From CAZFDT01 sp964518335 (GTDB lineage Bacteria > Planctomycetota > Phycisphaerae > Phycisphaerales > Phycisphaeraceae): DNA of 23,945 bases. The translations under genes were made by a program, and so were the position numbers. The stretch lies in contig CAZFDT010000077.1 in assembly GCA_964518335.1 (NCBI GenBank), positions 1-23,945 of the forward strand, given 5' to 3'. Below the pieces are notes generated by a model. That model did no database searches. It was not told where the DNA came from and saw only the letters and a program-made list of their open reading frames with translations. Below, piece after piece: positions 6,506-12,734 of the stretch (its first letter is position 1; each line of letters starts with the position of its first letter).

Positions 6506-7688
6506 CATGTTTTGGTGAGCAAGTTGCCTTTGCCCCTTGTGGGTGGGGAAGACGCCACGACCAGACAGATTGCCCGTCGCCGGGCCGATCGCTGCGAAAA
6601 ATGAGCACGTCCATGGCTTCGCGGGCACGGCGAAGAGTGATCGGAGAGATGCCCTCCGCGCTGGCCCGATCGAGGATGTCACGATACGGCATCGGCCCGT
6701 CGGCGAGGGTCTGTTCGAGCCAGAGCACGGCCTGGGCGAAGCGCGGGGCGTGGCGCGGCGGGGCGACGGCCAGGGCGTCGGGGGCGACAGGCTGGTCGTC
6801 CCAGGCGACGACGGGCATGTCGGGGCCGGCGCCGGGCGCGGCGGCGGCGACGATCCGCATGGCCGCGCCGTGGCGGGCGGCGGCGACGTTGAGCTTGCCA
6901 GGCACGAGCAGCCGCCGGCCGTCGGGGCCCGGATCGGCCGGGTCGCGCACGAGCATGAGCACCGACCGCGCCGCCGCCGCCAGCAGCACGCTGCCCATCG
7001 TGCGGTACAGCAGCTCGTGGCCGCGACCGCGGTCCGTGGGTTTGTTCAGGTGTGTCACCACGAGCATGGCCACGCCGTGCATGAACGCGACGCGACCCAG
7101 CAGATCGAGCATCGTCCGCACCGAGCGACGACGGGGCGTCCGCCGCGTGAGCCACATGTTCAGCGGGTCGATCACCACCAGCCGGGGCGGCGCGTCGCCC
7201 TTGGCCAGGTGGTCGAGCAGTTTGCTGAGGCGGACGATGTCGTCGGCGGCGTGAAACTCGGTCCGGCGCCCCCGTTCATCGCGGACGCCGGTGAGAAAGG
7301 CGATCCGGGCCAGGTCGGCGTCGGCGGCCAGGAGGCGCGGGGCGACGGTGTCGCGGGGATCGTCCTCGCCGACGATCAGGAGCACGTCGCCGGGCTGCCC
7401 GCCCTTGCCGGCGGGTTGCGTCGGCATCGGCCGGCCCCGACTGACCCGCGCCGCCAGGTCCAGCGCCAGCACGCTCTTGCCGACACCGCACTCACCCGCC
7501 AGGAGCGTGAGCTTGCCCCGGGGGATCAGTCCCGGCCACAGCCAGCGCACCGGCGAGCGGGGCACCTCGTGCATGCGTACGAAGATCGCCCCGCCGGGGG
7601 CGTGGACCTCGTCGGGCCAGTGCCGGGCCGTCGCCAGGGCGGGTGTCGGGGTCGGGGTCGGGGTCGGGGTCGGGATCTGCACAGCCAT
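6498..7688 (-). CDS. RepA/RecA-like AAA ATPase (AAA_25 type) with C-terminal winged-helix-like region
   Basis: This 396-residue P-loop ATPase is of the kind found in plasmid/phage RepA helicases and DNA-repair-like proteins. An N-terminal Pro-Thr repeat (residues 6-16) comes from a repeated GGTCGG hexamer. Walker A GECGVGKS is at 65-72 and an acidic strand LLIVGEDDPRDT at 103-114. Walker B LVVIDPLN (D174) and the sensor-like VVTHLNK (211-217) follow. The C-terminal 110 residues include YRDILDRASAEGISPITLRRAREAM, resembling the helix-turn-helix tail of phage-type RepA proteins. The ATG at 7688 has an AGGAG about 8 bases upstream and a good promoter further up. No primase, integrase or replication origin is near, so it is an isolated accessory gene. 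Its DNA target is unknown. Confidence 0.85.
   Translation of the reverse strand: MAVQIPTPTPTPTPTPALATARHWPDEVHAPGGAIFVRMHEVPRSPVRWLWPGLIPRGKLTLLAGECGVGKSVLALDLAARVSRGRPMPTQPAGKGGQPGDVLLIVGEDDPRDTVAPRLLAADADLARIAFLTGVRDERGRRTEFHAADDIVRLSKLLDHLAKGDAPPRLVVIDPLNMWLTRRTPRRRSVRTMLDLLGRVAFMHGVAMLVVTHLNKPTDRGRGHELLYRTMGSVLLAAAARSVLMLVRDPADPGPDGRRLLVPGKLNVAAARHGAAMRIVAAAAPGAGPDMPVVAWDDQPVAPDALAVAPPRHAPRFAQAVLWLEQTLADGPMPYRDILDRASAEGISPITLRRAREAMDVLIFRSDRPGDGQSVWSWRLPHPQGAKATCSPKHAT
7640..7675. repeat. GGTCGG hexanucleotide tandem repeat
   Basis: About five near-identical GGTCGG units encode the Pro-Thr repeat at the ATPase N-terminus. Gain or loss of a unit keeps the frame and only lengthens or shortens the PT tract. 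Confidence 0.8.
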
Positions 7689-7745
7689 GGCCGGTCTCCT
7701 CGAGGAGGGGCAACGCGCCGGCCGCGCGGCCGGATCGTTCGGTAT

Positions 7746-7774
7746 ATGTTAACATGGCGAGGGCCTTAGTTCAA
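7746..7774 (-). promoter_or_regulatory. sigma70-like promoter for the AAA ATPase gene
   Basis: On the minus strand TTGAAC (7769-7774) and TAACAT (7746-7751) are separated by exactly 17 bases. The -10 is embedded in the perfect palindrome ATGTTAACAT (7746-7755), which could double as an operator. The predicted leader is about 50 bases and includes the gene's SD. Confidence 0.5.
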
Positions 7775-7902
7775 GAGCGATTTAACCGCGCCCCCGGCCG
7801 GGGACGGATCGCGGCGCTACGCCGGCTTCGCCGAGTTGAGCCATGGACACATCCCCAGAGCCTGTGGCTGCTGCTCGGTGAACTGGAGGGGCATCGCAGG
7901 CA

Positions 7903-8271
7903 TTACAGCCCCGCCGTGCGCTTCTCCGCGGCGGTTAGAAGCTGGTCGAGGCGGGCGGCGGGCAGGCCCAGTTTGTCGGCGAAGTGCTGCAGCACGACGC
8001 GCTCGTCGGTGGTGAGCCTGCCGTCGGCGATGGCGACGGTGAGCACGATCTTGAAGGCGGCGTCGGGGTCGCTCTTGATGAGTCGGAACTGCTCCTGGAA
8101 GAACTCGGGATCGCGCTGGGCGCGGTCCATCATGGCGGCCAGGGAGGCCTGCCCGACGCCGGCGGCGGCGGCGAGCTTGTCCAGCAGCGGGCGCTCCTGC
8201 TCGCAGATGGTCCGGTCGAGCCCGGCGATGCAGCAGGCGGCGCGGAGGATTTCGACGTGGGACATGGGCAT
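7903..8271 (-). CDS. TerB-like tellurite-resistance-fold protein
   Basis: This 122-residue all-helical protein matches the TerB/DUF533-like fold. An N-terminal helix pair (VEILRAACCIAGLDRTICEQERPLLDKLAAAAGV) is mirrored by a second unit with the typical loop and acidic residues, ADGRLTTDERVVLQHFADKLGL (about 90-111). TerB-like proteins bind divalent metals and sit at the membrane in stress or scaffold complexes, but many stand-alone copies have no assigned role. Starts at 8271 (MPMS) and 8265 (MSHV) are both possible, and no strong SD favours either. It follows the CPNC membrane protein gene with a hairpin (CTCTCCC/GGGAGAG) between them. No ter operon is present, so tellurite resistance should not be assumed. 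Confidence 0.8.
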   Translation of the reverse strand: MPMSHVEILRAACCIAGLDRTICEQERPLLDKLAAAAGVGQASLAAMMDRAQRDPEFFQEQFRLIKSDPDAAFKIVLTVAIADGRLTTDERVVLQHFADKLGLPAARLDQLLTAAEKRTAGL

Positions 8272-8279
8272 GCGTTTAG

Positions 8280-8302
8280 AACTCTCTCCCTCTGGGAGAG
8301 GG
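8280..8302. repeat. short intergenic hairpin CTCTCCC-TCT-GGGAGAG
   Basis: A 7-bp perfect stem with a 3-base loop lies between the CPNC gene stop and the TerB-like start. This palindrome type is common between genes in GC-rich bacteria. There is no U-tract, so termination is uncertain. Confidence 0.5.
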
Positions 8303-8304
8303 AG

Positions 8305-8601
8305 TCAAGCGGCAGACGACGTAGCCGTTGCAGTGGACCTGGTGGCGCGGTAGAGGGCGTAGCCGCCGACGCCGGCGAGGGTGAAGGGCACGGCGAGCAT
8401 GAAGAGGATGGCGTAGTAGAACCCATCGGCCAACCCGCCCCCGCCCCCGCCCCCGGAAGGGGCTGATGTCGGATCGGTGGCGGTGGGGTTGCGTGAGCCG
8501 GGCATCGCCTCGGCGCAGTTGGGGCAGGCGTCGACGACGGCGGCCGACACGGCGAACATCGCGGCGGCGACGACGAGGATGCGGGCGGTGCGACGGATCA
8601 T
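8305..8601 (-). CDS. small exported/membrane protein with CPNC motif
   Basis: This 98-residue protein has an N-terminal signal peptide or anchor (RRTARILVVAAAMFAVSAAVVDA). It is followed immediately by CPNCAEAMPG, whose two cysteines (C26, C29) would lie just outside the membrane. A disordered linker with seven glycines (about 50-56, from a GCCCCC repeat) leads to a C-terminal membrane helix (FYYAILFMLAVPFTLAGVGGYALY). Similar short CPxC-plus-one-helix proteins occur in planctomycetes, but I know of no assigned function. Thiol redox or metal/heme binding is possible. The ATG at 8601 is preceded by a consensus TATAAT 7 bases away and no SD, so the transcript is probably leaderless. A 13-base dispersed motif lies in its last codons (8326-8338). 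Confidence 0.7.
   Translation of the reverse strand: MIRRTARILVVAAAMFAVSAAVVDACPNCAEAMPGSRNPTATDPTSAPSGGGGGGGLADGFYYAILFMLAVPFTLAGVGGYALYRATRSTATATSSAA
8326..8338 (-). repeat. copy of dispersed motif GNYCACTGCARCG
   Basis: Minus-strand GTCCACTGCAACG inside the CPNC gene. It is read as TCC ACT GCA ACG (Ser-Thr-Ala-Thr), the same codon string as the copy at 9231-9243. Confidence 0.6.
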
Positions 8602-8608
8602 GGCACGG

Positions 8609-8614
8609 ATTATA
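8609..8614 (-). promoter_or_regulatory. consensus -10 (TATAAT) of a probable leaderless gene
   Basis: TATAAT on the minus strand ends 7 bases before the ATG at 8601, so transcription would begin at or next to the A of ATG. No SD is present. No good -35 is visible. Confidence 0.5.
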
Positions 8615-8652
8615 GCCGCCTGCGGCCGAGTGGGGCCAGTCGCCGGCGCGAG

Positions 8653-8665
8653 GGTCACTGCAGCA
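8653..8665 (+). repeat. variant copy of the dispersed motif
   Basis: GGTCACTGCAGCA matches GNYCACTGCARCG except for the last base. The TGA stop of the PDZ gene lies within it. Confidence 0.4.
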
Positions 8666-9383
8666 GTTCGATCTGGACGGGGCCGGCGTCGGAGGCGTGG
8701 ACGACGAGGCGGTCGCGCCACTGCCGCCACTGGACCTCGAATCGGGCGGACACGCCCATGTCGCCGCGCTCGTACATGCGGGCCAGGGCCTCGAAGCTGG
8801 CGAGGGTGATCTGGCGGTCGAGGTCCTGTCCGTCGCGGACGAGGGTGAGGGTGACGGTCTGGCCGGCGGGGTTGAGCTGGACGAGCTGCTGGAAGCGGTC
8901 GTCGGAGACGTCGGTGTCGATGGGCGTGCCGTTGATGGCGACGATGAGGTCGCCGGGGAGGAGGTGTGCGTAGGCGGGGAATCCGGGGAGGGTGGAGTTG
9001 ACCAGGACGCCGGCGCGGCCGGTCTGCAGCCGCTCGGCGGGGGTGATGACGCGCTGGGTCATGCCCAGGGAGCCTGGCCCGCGCTCGGGAAACTCCTTGC
9101 GGCGGAGGGTCGCCAGCAGGTGATGGCGCGCCGCCGCGAGCAGGCGGTGGCGCTGCTCGGGGGAGCGGGCCTGGGCGAAGAGCTCGCCCCACTCGTCGTC
9201 GTCGATGTGGGGCGCCGCCAGCAGCGTCTGCGTTGCAGTGGACCGCACGGCGTAGTCGGGCGAGTCCAGGTCGGCCAGGAGCGCGACGGGGTCGAGGGGC
9301 TGCGCTTGGGCAAACGCTAAGACGCTAAAACGCCACAACGCCACAACCAGAAGCAGCCCGACAGATCCTCGACGAATCAACAT
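8655..9383 (-). CDS. secreted PDZ-domain protein
   Basis: This 242-residue exported protein has a signal peptide (MLIRRGSVGLLLVVALW then RFSVLAFAQAQ, cleavage probably after AFA-Q-A). A helical N-terminal domain (about 28-100) resembles HEAT-like repeats (LLADLDSPDYAVRSTATQTLL). A PDZ domain (about 115-195) has the carboxylate loop region AGVLVNSTLPGFPAYAHLLPGD and LIVAINGTPIDT. No protease domain is present, so it is a binding or scaffold protein outside the cytoplasm. The ATG at 9383 is preferred; a TTG two codons earlier at 9389 is closer to GAGGGA and is possible. The hydrophobic core of the signal peptide is encoded by one arm of an intergenic inverted repeat, so the repeat has been taken into the coding region. 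Confidence 0.8.
   Translation of the reverse strand: MLIRRGSVGLLLVVALWRFSVLAFAQAQPLDPVALLADLDSPDYAVRSTATQTLLAAPHIDDDEWGELFAQARSPEQRHRLLAAARHHLLATLRRKEFPERGPGSLGMTQRVITPAERLQTGRAGVLVNSTLPGFPAYAHLLPGDLIVAINGTPIDTDVSDDRFQQLVQLNPAGQTVTLTLVRDGQDLDRQITLASFEALARMYERGDMGVSARFEVQWRQWRDRLVVHASDAGPVQIELLQ
9231..9243 (-). repeat. copy of dispersed motif GNYCACTGCARCG
   Basis: Minus-strand GTCCACTGCAACG inside the PDZ protein gene, read TCC ACT GCA ACG. Confidence 0.6.
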
Positions 9384-9435
9384 AGTCAATGTTCCCTCTG
9401 GTTTTAGCGTTGCGGCGTTTTAGCGTTCTAGCGTT
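9313..9435. repeat. inverted repeat, two 38-base arms (33/38 matched), 47-base spacer
   Basis: Arms at 9313-9350 and 9398-9435 are made of repeated ACGCTAA/ACGCC words (for example AACGCTAAGACGCTAAAACG). They match in inverted orientation at 33 of 38 positions. The right arm lies between the phosphotransferase stop and the PDZ gene. The left arm lies inside the PDZ signal-peptide codons 12-24. Related words occur at 1079-1172. Confidence 0.7.
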
Positions 9436-9439
9436 CTCT

Positions 9440-10720
9440 TCACCCATCCAGCGCCTTGACCAGCATCTCCGCGTGGCCCTGCAGCCAGCGGACCTTGCGC
9501 TCGACCATGTCGAGGAAGCCCACGCCCTCCATGCGGGCGAAGCTGCCGGTGGCCGCGATGGGGATGACGCTCTGGGCGATGAGCGACTCGACCATGAGCC
9601 AGGGGACGGTGCGCAGCTCGGCGCGGGAGAGCACGCAGCCGGGCACGCTGTCGTAGCCGCGGAGGAAGCGTTTGAAGCGCGACTCGTCGATGTAGTCGGG
9701 CCACTGCGCGGGGTCGTCGCCGCCGCCGAGGATGGAGAACTGCAGCGCCCCGTTGGCGACGTCGATGATGCGCTGCTGGATGCGGGCCGCGTCGTAGTCG
9801 ATGACGGCGACGACGCGCGTGCCGCGGAAGAGCATGTTGCCGGGGTGCCAGTCGCTGTGGACGATCTGCATGGGCCAGTCGGTGAGGCCCATCTCGTTGA
9901 CGCGCATGGCCGCTTCGTTGTAGCTGGTGTGGAGGAAGCGGACGCTGTTGTTGATGCTGTCGGCCTGGTCGGCGGCGTTCTTGGGATCGACCTTGGCCAG
10001 CGTGGTGGGGATGGCCTCCATGGCGCGGGCGACGCTGCGCGACCCGTGGTAGCTGCCCTGCGGCGGCTCGTACTCGGGCTCGTAGTCGGTCAGCAGCTTG
10101 TGGAACAGGGCGAGGATCTTGCCCGCGTCCTGCGTGGCTTCGAGCGAGTTGTCGTAGCTGGTCCCCTTGATGTACTCGAAGAGCTCGTAGATCTCGCCCT
10201 TCCACTGCAGCATCGAGTTGTTGTCTTTCTTGGTGCCGATGAGGTGGGGCAGGGGGAACTGCTTGGCGGCGAGGTACAACTGCAGCGCGTGACAGAAGGC
10301 GACCTTGAACGAGTCGTCCTTGCCGCGGGCGCGGCGCTTGAGCAGGTACAGCCCCGTGTCCGTGCGGAGGATGAGCTTGGGGCTTTTGCGGCTGCCGCGG
10401 GGGAACTCCTGGATGGCCTCGATGGTGCCGATGTCGAAGTGGGACAGGACGATGGCCAGCTCGTCGGTGGCGAAGCGGTCGCGGCCGCCCTTGCCGCCGG
10501 CGGTCGAGGGCACGCCGGAGGGGACCGATCCCGCCGACACGCCGGACATCCCGGCCACGTCGGTGGCGACCGGCGCCGACGCCACGCCGTTGCCCGGCGT
10601 CGCCGCTCCCGAGCCCAGCGCCGACAGCGCGGCCTTGACCTCGGTCACGCGCGCGTTGGCGGCGACCGCGGGCTTGCCCCCCGGCGGCCCCGGCTGCGTG
10701 GTTGGCGTCGGCTCGCTCAT
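9440..10720 (-). CDS. APH/ChoK-type phosphotransferase with disordered N-terminus
   Basis: This 426-residue kinase-fold protein begins with about 80 low-complexity residues (Pro/Gly/Ala/Ser/Val). The phosphotransferase domain follows. LILRTDTGLYLLKRR (116-130) carries the ATP-binding Lys, and ELFEYIKGTSY (179-189) is the hinge. The catalytic loop is VHSDWHPGNMLF (D290, N295), and the metal-binding VIDYD (D308/D310) follows. Relatives include homoserine kinase II, CotS-like spore-coat kinases and aminoglycoside phosphotransferases. The KRRARGKDD and PRGSRKSPK stretches resemble CotS/ThrB-like proteins more than resistance enzymes. The substrate is unknown. The ATG at 10720 has AAAAGG 6 bases upstream and a TACAAT at 10732-10737, so the leader is very short. 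It precedes the PDZ gene on the same strand but is separated from it by the inverted repeat. Confidence 0.85.
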   Translation of the reverse strand: MSEPTPTTQPGPPGGKPAVAANARVTEVKAALSALGSGAATPGNGVASAPVATDVAGMSGVSAGSVPSGVPSTAGGKGGRDRFATDELAIVLSHFDIGTIEAIQEFPRGSRKSPKLILRTDTGLYLLKRRARGKDDSFKVAFCHALQLYLAAKQFPLPHLIGTKKDNNSMLQWKGEIYELFEYIKGTSYDNSLEATQDAGKILALFHKLLTDYEPEYEPPQGSYHGSRSVARAMEAIPTTLAKVDPKNAADQADSINNSVRFLHTSYNEAAMRVNEMGLTDWPMQIVHSDWHPGNMLFRGTRVVAVIDYDAARIQQRIIDVANGALQFSILGGGDDPAQWPDYIDESRFKRFLRGYDSVPGCVLSRAELRTVPWLMVESLIAQSVIPIAATGSFARMEGVGFLDMVERKVRWLQGHAEMLVKALDG

Positions 10721-10731
10721 ACAGACCTTTT

Positions 10732-10737
10732 ATTGTA
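10732..10737 (-). promoter_or_regulatory. possible -10 (TACAAT) for the phosphotransferase gene
   Basis: TACAAT lies 11 bases before the ATG at 10720, which would give a leader of only about 4 bases that partly overlaps AAAAGG. No -35 was recognised. Confidence 0.35.
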
Positions 10738-10795
10738 CGACAGCCATGACCTCCGCGCCCACCCGCCCGCGATCTCCTCCTGCCGGGCTACCGGG

Positions 10796-11482
10796 CTACC
10801 GGGGGGGCGCCGGCGGATACTCGTGGCACAGCAGGTGCGTCGGGGCCGCGTCCTCCTCGATCGCGGGGAAGCGGCCCACCGGCGGGCTGAAGCGGTTGTC
10901 CGTGGCGTCGTCGTTGACGCTGGACACCTCGCCGATGAGCGCCGGACCGGCGGCAGGGTCGGCGAAGAACTGGTGGTAGAGGTGCGGCACGAGTGTGATG
11001 CTCTGGCCTGGGTCAAGTGCCACGCGCCCCCCGGCGGGGACCTGCCGCGCCACGCCGTCACAGCTCACCACCACCGGCGTGTCGGCGAAGCTCTCGTCGG
11101 CGGCGGCGTGACGCAGCTCGACGATCAGCCGCCCGGCGCCGCGGTTGATGATGTCCTCGGTCTTGTGCCAGTGGAAGTGCCACGGCGTGACCTGGCCGGG
11201 GCCGACGAGCATGATCTTCTCCGCGTAGATCTTGCGGTTGCCCGGATCGTCCACGCGCCCGTTGCGCAGGGTCAACAGCAGCAGTCCGACCTCGTCGAAC
11301 CGGCCCGAGCCGAAGTCGGTCACGTCCCACCCCAGGCGGCGGGTGCGGATTTCATCGGCCTCGTGACCCATCGCCCGCCACTGCCCGGCCGTCCACTGCG
11401 CAAACGGCGGCAGCACGAACCCGTGCTCGGCGAAGAACGCTTTGGCCTCGTCGATGCGACGGTTGATCTCGGATCGCTTCAC
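10796..11482 (-). CDS. D-lyxose isomerase family (cupin ketol-isomerase)
   Basis: This 228-residue cupin enzyme matches the D-lyxose ketol-isomerase family, which interconverts D-lyxose and D-xylulose (or D-mannose and D-fructose) with a divalent metal. The metal-binding cupin motif is TPWHFHWHKTEDIINRGAG, with H102, H104 and E109. A second motif is LVPHLYHQF (about 165-172). The N-terminal helix MKRSEINRRIDEAKAFFAEHGF is also typical. The start is GTG at 11482 (read as Met), with AGGGAG about 10 bases upstream; no ATG occurs before residue 38. It follows the Gfo/Idh/MocA gene by 21 bases, so they are almost certainly co-transcribed and act in pentose or hexose metabolism. Confidence 0.88.
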   Translation of the reverse strand: MKRSEINRRIDEAKAFFAEHGFVLPPFAQWTAGQWRAMGHEADEIRTRRLGWDVTDFGSGRFDEVGLLLLTLRNGRVDDPGNRKIYAEKIMLVGPGQVTPWHFHWHKTEDIINRGAGRLIVELRHAAADESFADTPVVVSCDGVARQVPAGGRVALDPGQSITLVPHLYHQFFADPAAGPALIGEVSSVNDDATDNRFSPPVGRFPAIEEDAAPTHLLCHEYPPAPPR

Positions 11483-11503
11483 GGTGATCGCTCCCTGTCG
11501 CGC

Positions 11504-12634
11504 TCAGTCCATCTGCCCCAGCGGCAGGCCCACGGGCAGCGCCGCCGGCCGATCGTAGCGGCTTGCCGTGGCGACGGTGACGCCCTTTTCGCCGGAGTCG
11601 AGGAACCCGATCATGGCGTCGAGCACGTTGAACGCCAGCTCGCCGCTGGCGCGATGCGGGCGATTCGTGCGGATGGCGTGGGCGAGGTCGGCCAGACCGG
11701 CGGCGCGCCCCAGGCCGCGCGTGTGCGTCGGAGCCACCTCCTGCCACTGGCTGTCGCCGAGCTTGCGCAGGTACACGGTCCCGTCGAACCCGTTGGGGTC
11801 GGGCACGCGCAACGTGCCTTCGCTGCCGTGGATGGTGATCGGGTTTTTGCCGTCGTGGACCGAGTGGGCGGTGGCGAAGCTGGTGATGATCGTGCCGATG
11901 GCGCCGCAGGCGAAGCGGAGTGTGCCGGCGACGTGGTCGGGGGTTTTCACGTCGATGGTCTGGCCGTACTTGAGGCCGCGTCCGCCCTTGCCGTCGCCGT
12001 GGGTGATGGTGCGGCGGGGGATCATGATGTCGGCCATGCCGCTCACTGCAACGATGGGTCCGAGCATGTTGATGAGTGCGGTGAGGTAGTAGGGTCCCAT
12101 GTCGAGCATGGGTCCGCCGCCGGGCTCGTAGTAGAACTCGGGGTTGGGGTGCCACGACTCGTGTCCGCGGCCCATCATGAAGGCGGTGGCGACCAGGGGC
12201 TTGCCGATCGCCCCGTCATCGATGAGCTTGCGTGCGGTCTGATGCCCGGCGCCGAAGAACGTATCGGGGGCGCAGCCGGTGCGCACGCTTTTTTTCCTGG
12301 CGGCGTCGAGAATGGCCTGGCCCTCGGCGCGGGTCACGCCGAAGGGCTTTTCGCTGTAGTGGTGCTTGCCGTGCCCGATCGCCGCCAGCGCGACGGGGGC
12401 GTGGGCCTTGGGTATGGTCAGGTTCAACACGATGTCGATGTCGGGGTCGGCCAGCAGTTGGTCCACGCCCAGCACGCGGGGGACGCCGTAGGTGGCGGCG
12501 GCCTGCTTCGCCTTTTCGGCGACCATGTCGGCACAGGCGTCGTAGGTCATGATGCTGCTGTAAGCCTTGCCGTGATCGAAGTAGGCTTTGCTGATCGCGC
12601 CGCATCCGACGACGCCGACTTTGACTGGTTGCAT
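11504..12634 (-). CDS. Gfo/Idh/MocA-family NAD(P)-dependent oxidoreductase
   Basis: This 376-residue sugar dehydrogenase-like protein has an N-terminal Rossmann domain (VKVGVVGCGAISKAYF, residues 4-19) and the family's EKPFGVT motif (95-101, with the catalytic Lys). The C-terminal alpha/beta domain contains GGGPMLDMGPYYLTAL. Family members oxidise or isomerise sugars and inositol-like polyols. The ATG at 12634 is chosen because the Rossmann strand begins right after it; the frame is open further upstream but gives an atypical tail. It lies 21 bases before the lyxose isomerase and 100 bases after the URO-D-like gene. No signal peptide, so it is cytoplasmic. The exact sugar is unknown. One dispersed-motif copy (12041-12053) falls in it as GTT GCA GTG. 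Confidence 0.9.
   Translation of the reverse strand: MQPVKVGVVGCGAISKAYFDHGKAYSSIMTYDACADMVAEKAKQAAATYGVPRVLGVDQLLADPDIDIVLNLTIPKAHAPVALAAIGHGKHHYSEKPFGVTRAEGQAILDAARKKSVRTGCAPDTFFGAGHQTARKLIDDGAIGKPLVATAFMMGRGHESWHPNPEFYYEPGGGPMLDMGPYYLTALINMLGPIVAVSGMADIMIPRRTITHGDGKGGRGLKYGQTIDVKTPDHVAGTLRFACGAIGTIITSFATAHSVHDGKNPITIHGSEGTLRVPDPNGFDGTVYLRKLGDSQWQEVAPTHTRGLGRAAGLADLAHAIRTNRPHRASGELAFNVLDAMIGFLDSGEKGVTVATASRYDRPAALPVGLPLGQMD
12041..12053 (+). repeat. copy of dispersed motif GNYCACTGCARCG
   Basis: GCTCACTGCAACG, opposite to the gene strand. In the oxidoreductase reading frame it is encoded as GTT GCA GTG (Val-Ala-Val), a run with two A/T-ending codons. Confidence 0.6.
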
Positions 12635-12734
12635 GGGACGGGTCCGGGGGAGGGTGAAAGCTGTGGCGACCGGAGCCAGCGTAGAGAAGAACGCGCGTCC
12701 GTGCAACGGCGTCATGGGCCGACGGGCGCCCGCG

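Noticed and set aside
7903..8271. Tellurite resistance gene
   Set aside because: Only the TerB fold is seen; no other ter genes are near, so the phenotype should not be assigned.
9440..10720. Aminoglycoside resistance kinase
   Set aside because: The fold is shared, but nothing points to antibiotic substrates, and CotS/homoserine-kinase-like features are closer.
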